In this document: positions 1 to 7,302 of the stretch, piece by piece
Layout of the letters: each line of letters begins with the position of its first letter
Position numbering within the stretch: the first letter of the stretch is position 1
DNA from: JBGSMF01 sp964651475
GTDB lineage: Bacteria; Chloroflexota; Anaerolineae; Fen-1058
Length of the DNA stretch: 11,278 nt
Direction of reading: 5' to 3'
Assembly (NCBI GenBank): GCA_964651475.1
Contig: CAZYXV010000067.1
Location: 1 to 11,278, forward strand
Translations under genes and position numbers: made by a program
Notes under the pieces: generated by a model
Seen by the model: only the letters and a program-made list of their open reading frames with translations
Told to the model about the DNA's origin: nothing
Database searches by the model: none

Positions 1-1
1 G

Positions 2-109
2 TCGGTGACGCTGCAGTACATGTTCACGCGCTTCAACATCACGCAGCCGCCCAAGCTGCCGTATGGCATCGAACCCAAGCCAACCGAGGCGCCCCTTCCG
101 CCTCAATGA
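2..109 (+). CDS. C-terminal fragment of a protein, probably CpaB/RcpC
   Basis: The second frame is open from the window edge to a TGA at 107-109 and gives 35 residues, ending in a proline-rich tail (TEAPLPPQ). The stretch VTLQYMFTRFNI followed by PPKLPYG resembles, from memory, the extreme C-terminus of Flp pilus assembly CpaB/RcpC proteins in Chloroflexota. Position agrees, since cpaB commonly lies directly upstream of cpaE/tadZ. The stop is 35 bases before the next start, consistent with one operon. Only the tail is visible, so the family call is tentative; reading the sequence beyond the left edge would settle it. Confidence 0.5.
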   Translation, partial: SVTLQYMFTRFNITQPPKLPYGIEPKPTEAPLPPQ

Positions 110-144
110 TGGTAAAATACTAGTACGTTTACTGAAGGATAATT

Positions 145-1440
145 ATGGCTAATATCGCGTCCTCAGATAAAATCCGCGTCTTGATCGTAGATGATATTCC
201 CGAAACGCGCGAGAATGTGCGCAAGCTGTTGGCGTTTGAAAACGATATCGAAGTGGTTGCGATGGCTGGGTCGGGTAACGAGGGAATCAAGCTGGCCAAG
301 CAGCACCAGCCGCACATTATACTGATGGATATCAATATGCCGGATATTGACGGCATTACGGCGGTCGAGTCCATCACTCAGCAGGCGCCCATTACCCAGG
401 TCATCATGATGTCGGTGCAAAGTGAGGCGGATTACTTGCGCCGCGCTATGTTGGCCGGCGCGCGTGATTTTTTGACCAAGCCGTTTACGGGCGACGAGCT
501 GGTGGCTACGGTGCGGCGCGTCTATAAAATGGGGCAGGCGCGCATGCCGGCGCTGCAGATGGCCCAGGCGGTCGAGGCGGGCGGAGGCGCGCCCGTGATG
601 CCGGGCGCTCCCAAGCGGCGGCGCGGCCACATGATTGTGGTGTTCAGTCCCAAGGGAGGCGTGGGAACCAGCATGCTGGCCGTCAACTTGGCGCTGGCGC
701 TTCACAAGCCGGAACAAAAGGTGGCTTTGATAGATGCCAGTTTCGAGTTTAGCAACGTTGGCGTGTTGCTCAACTTGCAGTCGGCGCGAAGCATTGCCGA
801 CCTGTCCAAGTTGAGTGGAGAGATCGAAGCCCAGGTGGTCGAAAGTGTTCTATCGCTGCACCCTTCGGGCGTCAAGGTGCTTTTGGCGCCGCCCAGGCCA
901 GAAATGGCCGAGTTGGTGACAGGCGATTTGCTCAAAATCATCTTGAAGGAAATCAAATATTTATTTGATTTCGTGATTGTGGACACGTGGTCGTCTTTGC
1001 AAGATCCCATGTTGACGATTTTGGACGAGGCAGACCGCATCGTGTTGCTGGCTACCCCGGATATTCCCACGCTCAAAACCTCGCGCGATTTTTTTGGGGT
1101 GCTGGATGCTCTTTCTTACCCGGCGAATAAAACCATTTTTGTGTTGAACAAGACTGACCGCCGAATGGGCATTACGGCAAAGGACGTGTCTGACAATCTC
1201 AAGCATCCCGTGGTCGTCGAGATACCGCTCGACGAGGGGGCGGCCTTGTCTTCCATCAACCGGGGCGTTCCTTTCGTAGCCGATCAACGCTCCAAGCCAA
1301 TTGCGCGCGCGGTTTTTCAATTGGCGGATGTGTTGGTGAACGAGTTGATGCCGGCGCCCGAGCCGCAGGCTGCCGCGCCCGCCGCCGAGACCGCCGACGA
1401 CGCGGCGCGCAAGCGGCTGGGCCGTTTGATGGGGCGATGA
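145..1440 (+). CDS. tadZ: Tad pilus assembly protein TadZ/CpaE: receiver domain fused to a MinD/ParA-like ATPase
   Basis: A cytoplasmic 431-residue protein expected to localise the Tad/Flp pilus machine at the cell pole or membrane. Residues about 10-128 form a response-regulator receiver domain with the full set of key residues: acidic pair D16-D17, phosphoacceptor D62 in LMDINMP, S90 and K112 in TKPF. A linker rich in Gly, Ala and Pro (about 132-160) leads to a SIMIBI ATPase domain from about 162. Its deviant Walker A is KGGVGTS at 170-176: signature lysine K170 is present, but the usual second lysine is T175. D197 lies in the A' motif (LIDAS) and D280 in Walker B (VIVDT). The C-terminus has an Ala/Pro-rich tail and a basic end. 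The ATG has an SD-like AAGGAT at 135-140. The intact receiver suggests control by a kinase not in this window. CpaE and TadZ are names for the same family, and tadA/cpaF follows 34 bases later. Confidence 0.9.
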   Translation: MANIASSDKIRVLIVDDIPETRENVRKLLAFENDIEVVAMAGSGNEGIKLAKQHQPHIILMDINMPDIDGITAVESITQQAPITQVIMMSVQSEADYLRRAMLAGARDFLTKPFTGDELVATVRRVYKMGQARMPALQMAQAVEAGGGAPVMPGAPKRRRGHMIVVFSPKGGVGTSMLAVNLALALHKPEQKVALIDASFEFSNVGVLLNLQSARSIADLSKLSGEIEAQVVESVLSLHPSGVKVLLAPPRPEMAELVTGDLLKIILKEIKYLFDFVIVDTWSSLQDPMLTILDEADRIVLLATPDIPTLKTSRDFFGVLDALSYPANKTIFVLNKTDRRMGITAKDVSDNLKHPVVVEIPLDEGAALSSINRGVPFVADQRSKPIARAVFQLADVLVNELMPAPEPQAAAPAAETADDAARKRLGRLMGR

Positions 1441-1474
1441 GCCGGGTGTGTTGATGCAATTATGGGGGTGAGTT

Positions 1475-2848
1475 ATGTCTTTGCTAAAACGTATTGAACG
1501 TGGTCAAGATCCCAAGGCGAGCCAGTCCTCGACGCTGAGTGAAATGCGGGCGCGCCGCCCGCCGCCCGTCGTCGCGCCCAGCCGCGACGCTTACCTCGAC
1601 CTCAAGACGCGAGTTCAGAACAAGCTGCTGGCTGAATTAGATCCTAGCATGGATATTTCCAAGACGGAAGAAGTGCGGCGCACCATCGAGGACCTCTTTG
1701 ATAATACCTTGTCCGAAGAGAACATTATTCTAAGCCGCGTCGAGCGGCAGCGCTTGTTCGAGCAAATCGTGGCCGAAATTTTGGGGTTAGGCCCATTGGA
1801 ACCGTTATTGTCGGATTCGAGTGTGAGCGAAATCATGGTCAATGGGCCGCGCCAGATTTACGTCGAGCGCAAGGGTAGATTGGAGCGCACGAATCTGGCA
1901 TTCGAGAACAACGATCACGTGCTGCGCATCATTGATCGCATCGTTGCGCCGCTGGGCCGGCGCATTGACGAATCCAGCCCGTACGTAGATGCTCGCTTGC
2001 CGGATGGCAGCCGCGTGAACGCTGTGATTCCACCCTTGTCTTTGGTTGGCCCGACGTTGACCATTCGTAAATTTTCCAAGGTGCCGTTGACGATTGACGA
2101 CTTGATTCGATTCGGTACGCTGACGCCGGAATCGGTCGAGTTCCTCAAGGCCTGCGTCCGGGCCCGATTCAACGTTATCGTATCGGGCGGCACTGGCTCT
2201 GGCAAGACTACCTTGCTGAACATTTTGTCGAGCTTTATCCCAGACGACGAGCGCATCTTGACCATCGAGAACGCCGCCGAATTGCAACTGCGGCAGGAAC
2301 ACGTGGTGACAATCGAGACGCGCCCCCCCAACATCGAAGGTAAGGGCGAAGTGACCATCCGCGACATGGTGATTAACGCGCTGAGAATGCGCCCCGACCG
2401 GATTGTGGTAGGCGAGTGCCGCGGCGCCGAGACGCTGGACATGTTGCAAGCCATGAACACCGGTCACGATGGTTCAATGACGACGTTGCACTCGAACAGC
2501 CCGCGCGATACGATTGCGCGTCTGGAAACCATGGTGCTGATGGCCGGCTTTGATTTGCCCGTTCGCGCTATCCGCGAGCAAATTGCCTCGGCGGTTGACA
2601 TGATTGTGCACCAAGAGCGCTTGCGCGACGGCTCGCGCCGCGTAGTCAACGTCACCGAAGTGCAAGGGATGGAGGGCGACGTAATCACGCTGGCCGATTT
2701 GTTCATCTTTGAACGCCTGGGAGTAGAAGCTGGCAAGGTGATTGGGCGACTGGTGCCGACTGGCCTCCGCCCCAAGGCCATGGACAAGATCGAAGCAGCC
2801 GGCATTCGTTTACCTCCCAGTATCTTTGGCATAGGCTCCCGGCGCTAA
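1475..2848 (+). CDS. tadA: Tad/Flp pilus secretion ATPase TadA/CpaF
   Basis: The 457-residue hexameric type II/IV secretion-type ATPase that drives assembly (and in some Tad systems retraction) of Flp pili from the cytoplasmic face. Residues 1-90 are a variable N-terminal region. The N-terminal domain of the family follows, with LGLGPLEPLL (103-112) and EIMVNGP (119-125). The catalytic core shows Walker A GGTGSGKTT with K244, an Asp box (IENAAELQL, 264-272), Walker B VGECRGAE with E314, and a His box GHDGSMTTLH with H331 and H339. All catalytic motifs are intact and the length is normal for CpaF. The ATG has a GGGGGTGA SD-like stretch at 1464-1471. It lies between tadZ and tadB, as is standard for tad loci. 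CpaF is the alternative name. Confidence 0.96.
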   Translation: MSLLKRIERGQDPKASQSSTLSEMRARRPPPVVAPSRDAYLDLKTRVQNKLLAELDPSMDISKTEEVRRTIEDLFDNTLSEENIILSRVERQRLFEQIVAEILGLGPLEPLLSDSSVSEIMVNGPRQIYVERKGRLERTNLAFENNDHVLRIIDRIVAPLGRRIDESSPYVDARLPDGSRVNAVIPPLSLVGPTLTIRKFSKVPLTIDDLIRFGTLTPESVEFLKACVRARFNVIVSGGTGSGKTTLLNILSSFIPDDERILTIENAAELQLRQEHVVTIETRPPNIEGKGEVTIRDMVINALRMRPDRIVVGECRGAETLDMLQAMNTGHDGSMTTLHSNSPRDTIARLETMVLMAGFDLPVRAIREQIASAVDMIVHQERLRDGSRRVVNVTEVQGMEGDVITLADLFIFERLGVEAGKVIGRLVPTGLRPKAMDKIEAAGIRLPPSIFGIGSRR

Positions 2849-2850
2849 GG

Positions 2851-2876
2851 AGTGGGAGTTAAACAACTCGCCCACT
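2851..2876 (+). promoter_or_regulatory. Intra-operon hairpin between tadA and tadB
   Basis: AGTGGG (2851-2856) plus AGTT (2857-2860) pair with AACT (2865-2868) and CCCACT (2871-2876). This gives ten base pairs with a two-base CG bulge and an AAAC loop. It starts two bases after the tadA stop and ends 11 bases before the tadB SD (GAGGAGG, 2888-2894). No T-run follows, so it is not an intrinsic terminator. A role in mRNA stability or in setting the TadA to TadB ratio is inference. Confidence 0.5.
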
Positions 2877-2901
2877 GCGCGAGATTTGAGGAGGCACGCT
2901 C

Positions 2902-3795
2902 ATGAAATTATTCCGCGGCGCACGAGGAGAAGTTGAAGATCGTCTCGAACGTTACGCCGACGTTAAAGAGGGCAAGCCGTCCGAAGCAGGGGAGAAAAAA
3001 CGCCCGTCTGCCCTGACCAATCGCTTGAACGAGGCGCTGGCTGGCCAAAGCTTTGGGAACGAGATGGCGACCCAGTTGGCGCGCGCCGACTTGAAAATCA
3101 CCGTGGCCGAGTACGTTGCCCTGATCGTCATCGCCATGGTGGGAGGCGGCTTGCTGGCGATGGTCATATTCCGTTCGCCTCTCTTTGCGCCGCTGGGCGC
3201 GCTGGGAGGGTTCTTTGCGCCCCGCTTTTACATCGGCTTTGCCCAGGGCCAGCGGCTAAAGAAATTTAATGGCCAGTTGGGCGATACTCTCAACCTGATG
3301 GTCAATGGCTTGCGCGCCGGCTACAGCGTCACGCAGGCCATGGAGGCTGTGGCGCGCGAGATGCCGCCTCCCATCTCTGTCGAGTTCGAGCGCGTGACCA
3401 AAGAGATCCAGCTGGGGCTGACGGTGGAACAGGCGTTGGCCAACATGCTGCGCCGGGTTCGCTCGGACGACCTGGATATGATGGTGACCGCCATTAATGT
3501 CCAACGCGAAGTGGGCGGCAACCTGGGAGAAATTTTGGAAGTGATCAGCCACACGATTCGCGAGCGCGTGCGCATCAAGGGCGAGATCGCGGCGCTCACG
3601 GCGCAAGGCATGGCCACGGGCTATGTCATCAGCGGCGTTCCGATCGGTTTGTTCATCTTGATTTTCTTGATCAACCGGCCCTACGCCGTGCGGCTGTTCG
3701 AGTTCCCTTGCGGGGTAGCTATTCTGGTGTGCGCCGTCGTCTTGATTGTGTCTGGTTTTGTGGTGATGATGAAGATTGTTCAGATTGAGGTCTAG
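2902..3795 (+). CDS. tadB: Tad pilus inner-membrane platform protein TadB
   Basis: A 297-residue type II secretion F-like (T2SSF, GspF-type) membrane protein, one of two platform proteins on which TadA acts. A charged cytoplasmic N-terminus (1-65) precedes two hydrophobic segments, about 70-90 and 93-112. The T2SSF domain (about 120-240) shows the family pattern NLMVNGLRAGYSVTQAM and a later LGEILE segment. Two C-terminal membrane segments lie at about 238-257 and 266-292. The ATG has a strong SD, GAGGAGG at 2888-2894. The tadC start is 21 bases downstream, so the two proteins are probably made together. TadB and TadC are paralogues; order and length favour TadB here. Confidence 0.92.
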   Translation: MKLFRGARGEVEDRLERYADVKEGKPSEAGEKKRPSALTNRLNEALAGQSFGNEMATQLARADLKITVAEYVALIVIAMVGGGLLAMVIFRSPLFAPLGALGGFFAPRFYIGFAQGQRLKKFNGQLGDTLNLMVNGLRAGYSVTQAMEAVAREMPPPISVEFERVTKEIQLGLTVEQALANMLRRVRSDDLDMMVTAINVQREVGGNLGEILEVISHTIRERVRIKGEIAALTAQGMATGYVISGVPIGLFILIFLINRPYAVRLFEFPCGVAILVCAVVLIVSGFVVMMKIVQIEV

Positions 3796-3816
3796 ACCTG
3801 GCAGGAGGTAAGGACG

Positions 3817-4743
3817 ATGATTGGAATCTGGCTCATCGTATTGGGAGTAATAGTGGGGGCCGTTGTGCTGATTGTGATCGGCATTCGGGCGCCAGACCCG
3901 GCCGACGCGCTCCAATCGCGCCTGGCCGAGTACGGCATGCGAGAACAGCCTGTCACGCTGGAAGAGATCGAGCTATCGTTGCCGTTTTCGCAGCGCATTG
4001 TCGCGCCCGTCATACGCGGCTTGGCGCAGCGGATGGCCCAGATGACGCCGCAGCAGACGCTGGAGAGCATGCGCCACAAATTAGAGCTGGCCGGCAATCC
4101 AAACAACTGGACGCCATCCGAATTTATGGCGATCCGCGCCGGCGCTGCTGTGTTGGTGTCTGTGCTTGGCTTTCTCTTGGTCATGCTGCTCAAAAAGCCG
4201 ATGATCATGCGCCTGGGCGGCATGTTGGCGGGAGGCGCGCTGGGCTATGGCTTTCCGGCATTATACCTGAACCAGTTGATTTCGCAGCGCAAGGAATCTA
4301 TCACCAAATCGCTGCCCGATGCTCTGGATTTGCTGACCATCTGCGTGGAAGCCGGCCTGGGGTTTGACGCGGCCATGAGCAAGATCGTGGAAAAGTGGAA
4401 CGACGAACTGAGCAACGAGTTCGGCCGCGTGTTGCAAGAAATCCGCCTGGGCAAGCTGCGCCGCGAAGCGCTGCGCGATATGGCCGAGCGGGTGGACGTG
4501 CCCGACGTGACCAGCTTTGTGGCCGCCATCATTCAAGCCGATCAACTGGGCGTGTCTATTGCCAAGGTGCTGCGTATCCAATCTGACCAGATGCGCGTCA
4601 AGCGCCGACAACGCGCAGAAGAAAAGGCGCACCAGGCGCCTATCAAGATGATTTTCCCGATGGTGTTCTTGACTTTCCCCTCCATTTACCTGGTGCTGTT
4701 GGGGCCGGCCGGATTGATTTTGAAGGAGACCTTTTTCAAATAA
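3817..4743 (+). CDS. tadC: Tad pilus inner-membrane platform protein TadC
   Basis: A 308-residue T2SSF-type membrane protein, partner of TadB in the pilus platform. It opens with a hydrophobic segment at 4-24 that has only two residues before it. Two more membrane segments lie at about 107-125 and 130-152, followed by the T2SSF domain with the pattern LPDALDLLTICVEAGLGFDAA and a later DQLGVSIAKVLR. A final hydrophobic segment lies near 280-302. SD AGGAGG at 3803-3808 is eight bases before the ATG. The gene ends with KETFFK and a TAA, 22 bases before the TTG start of comF, so the pilus genes continue into comF with no visible terminator. Confidence 0.92.
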   Translation: MIGIWLIVLGVIVGAVVLIVIGIRAPDPADALQSRLAEYGMREQPVTLEEIELSLPFSQRIVAPVIRGLAQRMAQMTPQQTLESMRHKLELAGNPNNWTPSEFMAIRAGAAVLVSVLGFLLVMLLKKPMIMRLGGMLAGGALGYGFPALYLNQLISQRKESITKSLPDALDLLTICVEAGLGFDAAMSKIVEKWNDELSNEFGRVLQEIRLGKLRREALRDMAERVDVPDVTSFVAAIIQADQLGVSIAKVLRIQSDQMRVKRRQRAEEKAHQAPIKMIFPMVFLTFPSIYLVLLGPAGLILKETFFK

Positions 4744-4765
4744 CAGCGGGGCGAGGAGAGACTGG

Positions 4766-5482
4766 TTGGCGCAAACAAGCCAGGGGATGGTCTGGTTAGG
4801 CCGTTTGCGAGCCGCTTTGCTGGACACCCTGTTCCCTTTGCGGTGCGCAGGGTGCCATCAATTGGGGGCACTATGGTGCGCTGCGTGCCAGTCGAGTGTG
4901 ACCAGGATTTGTCCCCCGTTTTGCCTCAGGTGTGGGCAGCCATTCAAACATGGTCAGGTGTGCGATGCGTGCCAGCGCTTCCCGCTCAGCTTGAACGGCA
5001 TCCGCTCCGTCACTTTGTTTGAGGGGCCATTGCGCCAGGCCGTTCACGCATTCAAATACAGCGGCTGCACGGACTTGGCGCTCCCGTTGGGCCAGTTGTT
5101 GGAGCACTATTGGGCCGACAATCCATTCCCTGTTGACGCGATCGTTCCCGTGCCGCTGTATGCGTCTCGGCTGCGCGAGCGCGGTTATAATCAATCCGCG
5201 CTGCTAGCCCGCCACCTGGCTCGCGCCGTTCACGCGCCTGTGGTAGAAGACGGCCTGGCGCGCGTGCGCGCTACGGCGTCTCAGATGACTTTGAGCGCCG
5301 CCGAACGCCAGGCAAACGTGAAGGATGCTTTTGAGGGTGTTACGGCCCGCGTGACGGGGCAACGTGTTGTGCTGATAGATGATGTGTGCACTACCGGCGC
5401 TACGCTCGAAGCGTGCAGCGTGGCCCTGCTCCGGGCGGGCGCCGTTTCAGTTTGGGCCTTGACATTGGCACGCGCTGTATAG
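4766..5482 (+). CDS. comF: ComF family protein (phosphoribosyltransferase-like, double zinc finger)
   Basis: A 238-residue cytoplasmic protein of the ComF/GntX family, needed for natural transformation in several bacteria; biochemical role not firmly settled. The N-terminus has two four-cysteine clusters: C27, C30, C38, C41 and C53, C56, C66, C69, typical zinc sites of the family. The phosphoribosyltransferase-like domain follows, with IVPVPLY, the RGYNQS motif and a PRPP-binding loop VLIDDVCTTGATL at about 202-214. The TTG start is chosen because AGGAG at 4754-4758 is seven bases upstream. An ATG seven codons later (4787) would also keep every domain. It sits 22 bases after tadC and 29 bases before hpf, so it appears cotranscribed with the pilus genes. 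GntX is the Gram-negative name for the family. Confidence 0.93.
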   Translation: MAQTSQGMVWLGRLRAALLDTLFPLRCAGCHQLGALWCAACQSSVTRICPPFCLRCGQPFKHGQVCDACQRFPLSLNGIRSVTLFEGPLRQAVHAFKYSGCTDLALPLGQLLEHYWADNPFPVDAIVPVPLYASRLRERGYNQSALLARHLARAVHAPVVEDGLARVRATASQMTLSAAERQANVKDAFEGVTARVTGQRVVLIDDVCTTGATLEACSVALLRAGAVSVWALTLARAV

Positions 5483-5511
5483 CGATTTATTTTATATAGA
5501 AGGAGAATAGT

Positions 5512-6063
5512 ATGGAAGTTACAATCCGCGGTCGCAATATGGATGTTACCCCCCGTTTGCAAGAGTACATTGAAAAGAAAATCAACCGGCTGGACCGCTA
5601 CCTGCCGACGATTACGGAAGCTCGCGTGGAACTGGGGGCCGAAAAGACCAAGAGCGCCCAAGATCGCCAGGTGGTGCAATTGACCGTGCGCAGCAAGGGG
5701 TCAATTTTGCGCGTGGAGGAGCGCGATCAAGATGTCTTTGCGGCAGTAGATACCGTGTTGGACAAAATGTACCGCCGGATTGCGCGCTACAAGGGCAAGC
5801 GCCAGGACCGCAGCCGCTCCGGCGGAGAAGAAGTCGGCGGCGAGGCCTTGCCGGTGGAAGTGGGCGAGCCGCAGCCTTCTGGCCAGGTGGTGCGCACCAA
5901 GCGTTTCCAGATGGTTCCCATGAATACTGAGGAGGCCATCGAGCAGATGGAGTTGTTGGGCCACGATTTTTACGTGTTTTTTAACGCGGGCGAGGGGAGG
6001 ATCAATGTTCTATACCGCCGCCGCGACGGCGATTACGGTTTGATTCAGCCCGAACTGGCATGA
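5512..6063 (+). CDS. hpf: Long-form ribosome hibernation promoting factor (HPF/RaiA family)
   Basis: A 183-residue factor that binds the 30S decoding region and, in long form, dimerises 70S ribosomes into inactive 100S particles in slow-growing cells. Residues 1-97 are the S30AE domain (opening MEVTIRGRNMDVTP, with AVDTVLDKMYRRIARYKGK at its end). An acidic, Gly-rich linker spans about 98-125. The C-terminal dimerisation domain (126-183) shows the typical VRTKRFQMVPM, EEAIEQMELLGHDFYVF and VLYRRRDGDYGLIQP. SD AAGGAG at 5500-5505 is six bases before the ATG. The 29 bases upstream are very AT-rich, unlike the rest of the block. I found no properly spaced promoter there, so it may be read from the tad-comF transcript. 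Confidence 0.95.
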   Translation: MEVTIRGRNMDVTPRLQEYIEKKINRLDRYLPTITEARVELGAEKTKSAQDRQVVQLTVRSKGSILRVEERDQDVFAAVDTVLDKMYRRIARYKGKRQDRSRSGGEEVGGEALPVEVGEPQPSGQVVRTKRFQMVPMNTEEAIEQMELLGHDFYVFFNAGEGRINVLYRRRDGDYGLIQPELA

Positions 6064-6064
6064 G

Positions 6065-6164
6065 CTGCGGGATTGCGATGGCCGCAGAAGCTTGATAGGT
6101 CAGCGGCCAGCCCTCCGATTGTAGAGACCGCGCGTTTTCTACAAGCTGGAAGCTGGCCGCTGAC
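6065..6164 (+). promoter_or_regulatory. Structured intergenic RNA with mutually exclusive stems, candidate attenuator
   Basis: The 117 bases between hpf and the next start hold four arms that can pair in sequence. Arm 1 CTGCGG (6065-6070) matches CCGCAG (6082-6087) in arm 2. Arm 2 TGGCCGC (6079-6085) matches GCGGCCA (6103-6109) in arm 3. Arm 3 GTCAGCGGCCAGC (6099-6111) is perfectly complementary over 13 bases to arm 4 GCTGGCCGCTGAC (6152-6164). Inside the 3:4 stem a second stem, TTGTAGA (6119-6125) with TCTACAA (6138-6144), caps the structure. The base of 3:4 is followed by GGTTTT (6165-6170) and the SD AGGGG (6171-6175) of the next gene. The 1:2, 2:3, 3:4 layout is that of attenuators. A simple operon-end terminator or REP-like palindrome is the alternative, and the T-run is weak. 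Confidence 0.6.
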
Positions 6165-6180
6165 GGTTTTAGGGGCGCTT

Positions 6181-7290
6181 GTGCAACAAGAACTGGCATT
6201 AATTATCATGGTGGGGGGAGGCGGACCCTCGCCGGTCGAGCAGGCGATGGCCGGCGCAGTTCGAGCGTGCGCGCGCGATACCATCGAGCGCGGCCTGGCG
6301 ACGGGGGCGTTCGACCGGATTTTGGCGGCGACCGACGACGCGGAGTGGGCCTCTACCCTGGCGGACCTGCCCGTGCGGGTGGACGTGGCAAAATCCGCTG
6401 GCGCTTTTCATTTTGGCAAGCGCTTGGCCGAATTAATCGAGCGCTATGACCTTCAGCGCGTGGTGTACGCCGGGGGCGCCAGCATGCCGCTGATGGACGA
6501 GTCAATGTTGTCCGCGATTGCCAGCCGGGTGCGCCAGGTCGAACGATGTGTGGTGACGAACAACATTCACTCCAGCGATTGGGCGGGAGTGGCGCCGGCG
6601 GCGGCCATCGTCAGGCACGCGCCAAACCTTTTGACCGACAATGCGCTGGGCTGGGTGCTGTGGTGGGAAGGGGGGCTTGAGCCGCTGGCATGGCCGCACT
6701 CGGCGGCGACGCTGCTCGACCTGGATACGCCAGTGGATGCGCAGATTGCCGCGCTTCACCCGGCGTGCGGCCCGCGCCTGCGCGCCTGCGTGCAAGGGCT
6801 GGGATGGGACGACGCCCACTTGCGCGCCGCGCGGGAGGTGTTGCTCACCGTCGGCAAGCAAGCCGTCTTGGCGGGCCGCGTGCCACAATCTACCTGGTCG
6901 TTTTTGGAGGGGCGAACGTTGTGCTGGCTGCGCGTCTTTTCGGAAGAACGCGGCATGCGCGCCAGCCAGCGCCTGGCGCGCGGCGAGGTGCGTTCGCTGT
7001 TGGCCGAGTACCTGGCCTGTGTGGGCACGCGGGGGTTTTTTGATACGCTGGCAGGGCTGGCCGACGCAGTCTTTTTGGATAGCCGTGTGATGGTGGCGGC
7101 GCGCGGCGCGTGGCCCTCGGGCGCGGACCGCTTTTACTCAGATTTGCTCCAGGCAGACCAGGTGGGCGATTCGTTTTTGCGCGAGTTTACCCAGGCGGCG
7201 GCAGCGGCGACCATCCCCATTGTGCTAGGCGGGCACGCGCTGGTGGCCGGCGGGTTGTGGGCGCTGATAGAGACAAGCGCACAACAGTAA
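6181..7290 (+). CDS. Unrecognised protein with a nucleotidyltransferase-like (MobA/CofC fold) N-terminal half
   Basis: I do not recognise the family. From the GTG start it has 369 residues. Residues 5-15 (LALIIMVGGGG) form a beta strand and Gly-rich loop as in NTP-transferase folds. GGASMPLMDE (98-107) resembles the GDxPLL segment of MobA/CofC-like enzymes, but with serine where the metal-binding aspartate usually is. LLDLDTPVD (178-186) matches the DIDTPED-type motif ending such domains. A mostly helical half of about 180 residues follows, with LGGHALVAGGLWAL near its end (349-362). No signal peptide is visible. GTG 6181 is chosen because AGGGG (6171-6175) is five bases upstream and the first strand is kept. 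TTG 6073 would translate through the hairpin, and ATG 6210 would cut the first strand. It lies downstream of hpf and converges on the SanA-type gene with 12 bases between stops. It could be an active nucleotidyltransferase or a degenerate binding protein. Confidence 0.75.
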   Translation: MQQELALIIMVGGGGPSPVEQAMAGAVRACARDTIERGLATGAFDRILAATDDAEWASTLADLPVRVDVAKSAGAFHFGKRLAELIERYDLQRVVYAGGASMPLMDESMLSAIASRVRQVERCVVTNNIHSSDWAGVAPAAAIVRHAPNLLTDNALGWVLWWEGGLEPLAWPHSAATLLDLDTPVDAQIAALHPACGPRLRACVQGLGWDDAHLRAAREVLLTVGKQAVLAGRVPQSTWSFLEGRTLCWLRVFSEERGMRASQRLARGEVRSLLAEYLACVGTRGFFDTLAGLADAVFLDSRVMVAARGAWPSGADRFYSDLLQADQVGDSFLREFTQAAAAATIPIVLGGHALVAGGLWALIETSAQQ

Positions 7291-7302
7291 ATGTCCGAGC
7301 CA

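Noticed and set aside
113..118. TAAAAT as a -10 box for tadZ
   Set aside because: No -35 match at the right spacing, and the gene is close behind an upstream gene of the same apparent operon.
5459..5487. Exact TTGACA at 5459-5464 as an hpf promoter
   Set aside because: No -10 hexamer at 16-18 bases. The nearest TATA-like sequence is only 13 bases away and the motif lies in the comF coding end.
6073..6180. TTG start at 6073 extending the unknown protein through the hairpin
   Set aside because: The added 36 residues come from palindromic RNA-like sequence with no SD. GTG 6181 has AGGGG five bases upstream.
6502..6888. Minus-strand open frame inside the unknown nucleotidyltransferase-like gene
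   Set aside because: Typical antisense shadow in GC-rich coding DNA; composition and lack of motifs argue against a gene.
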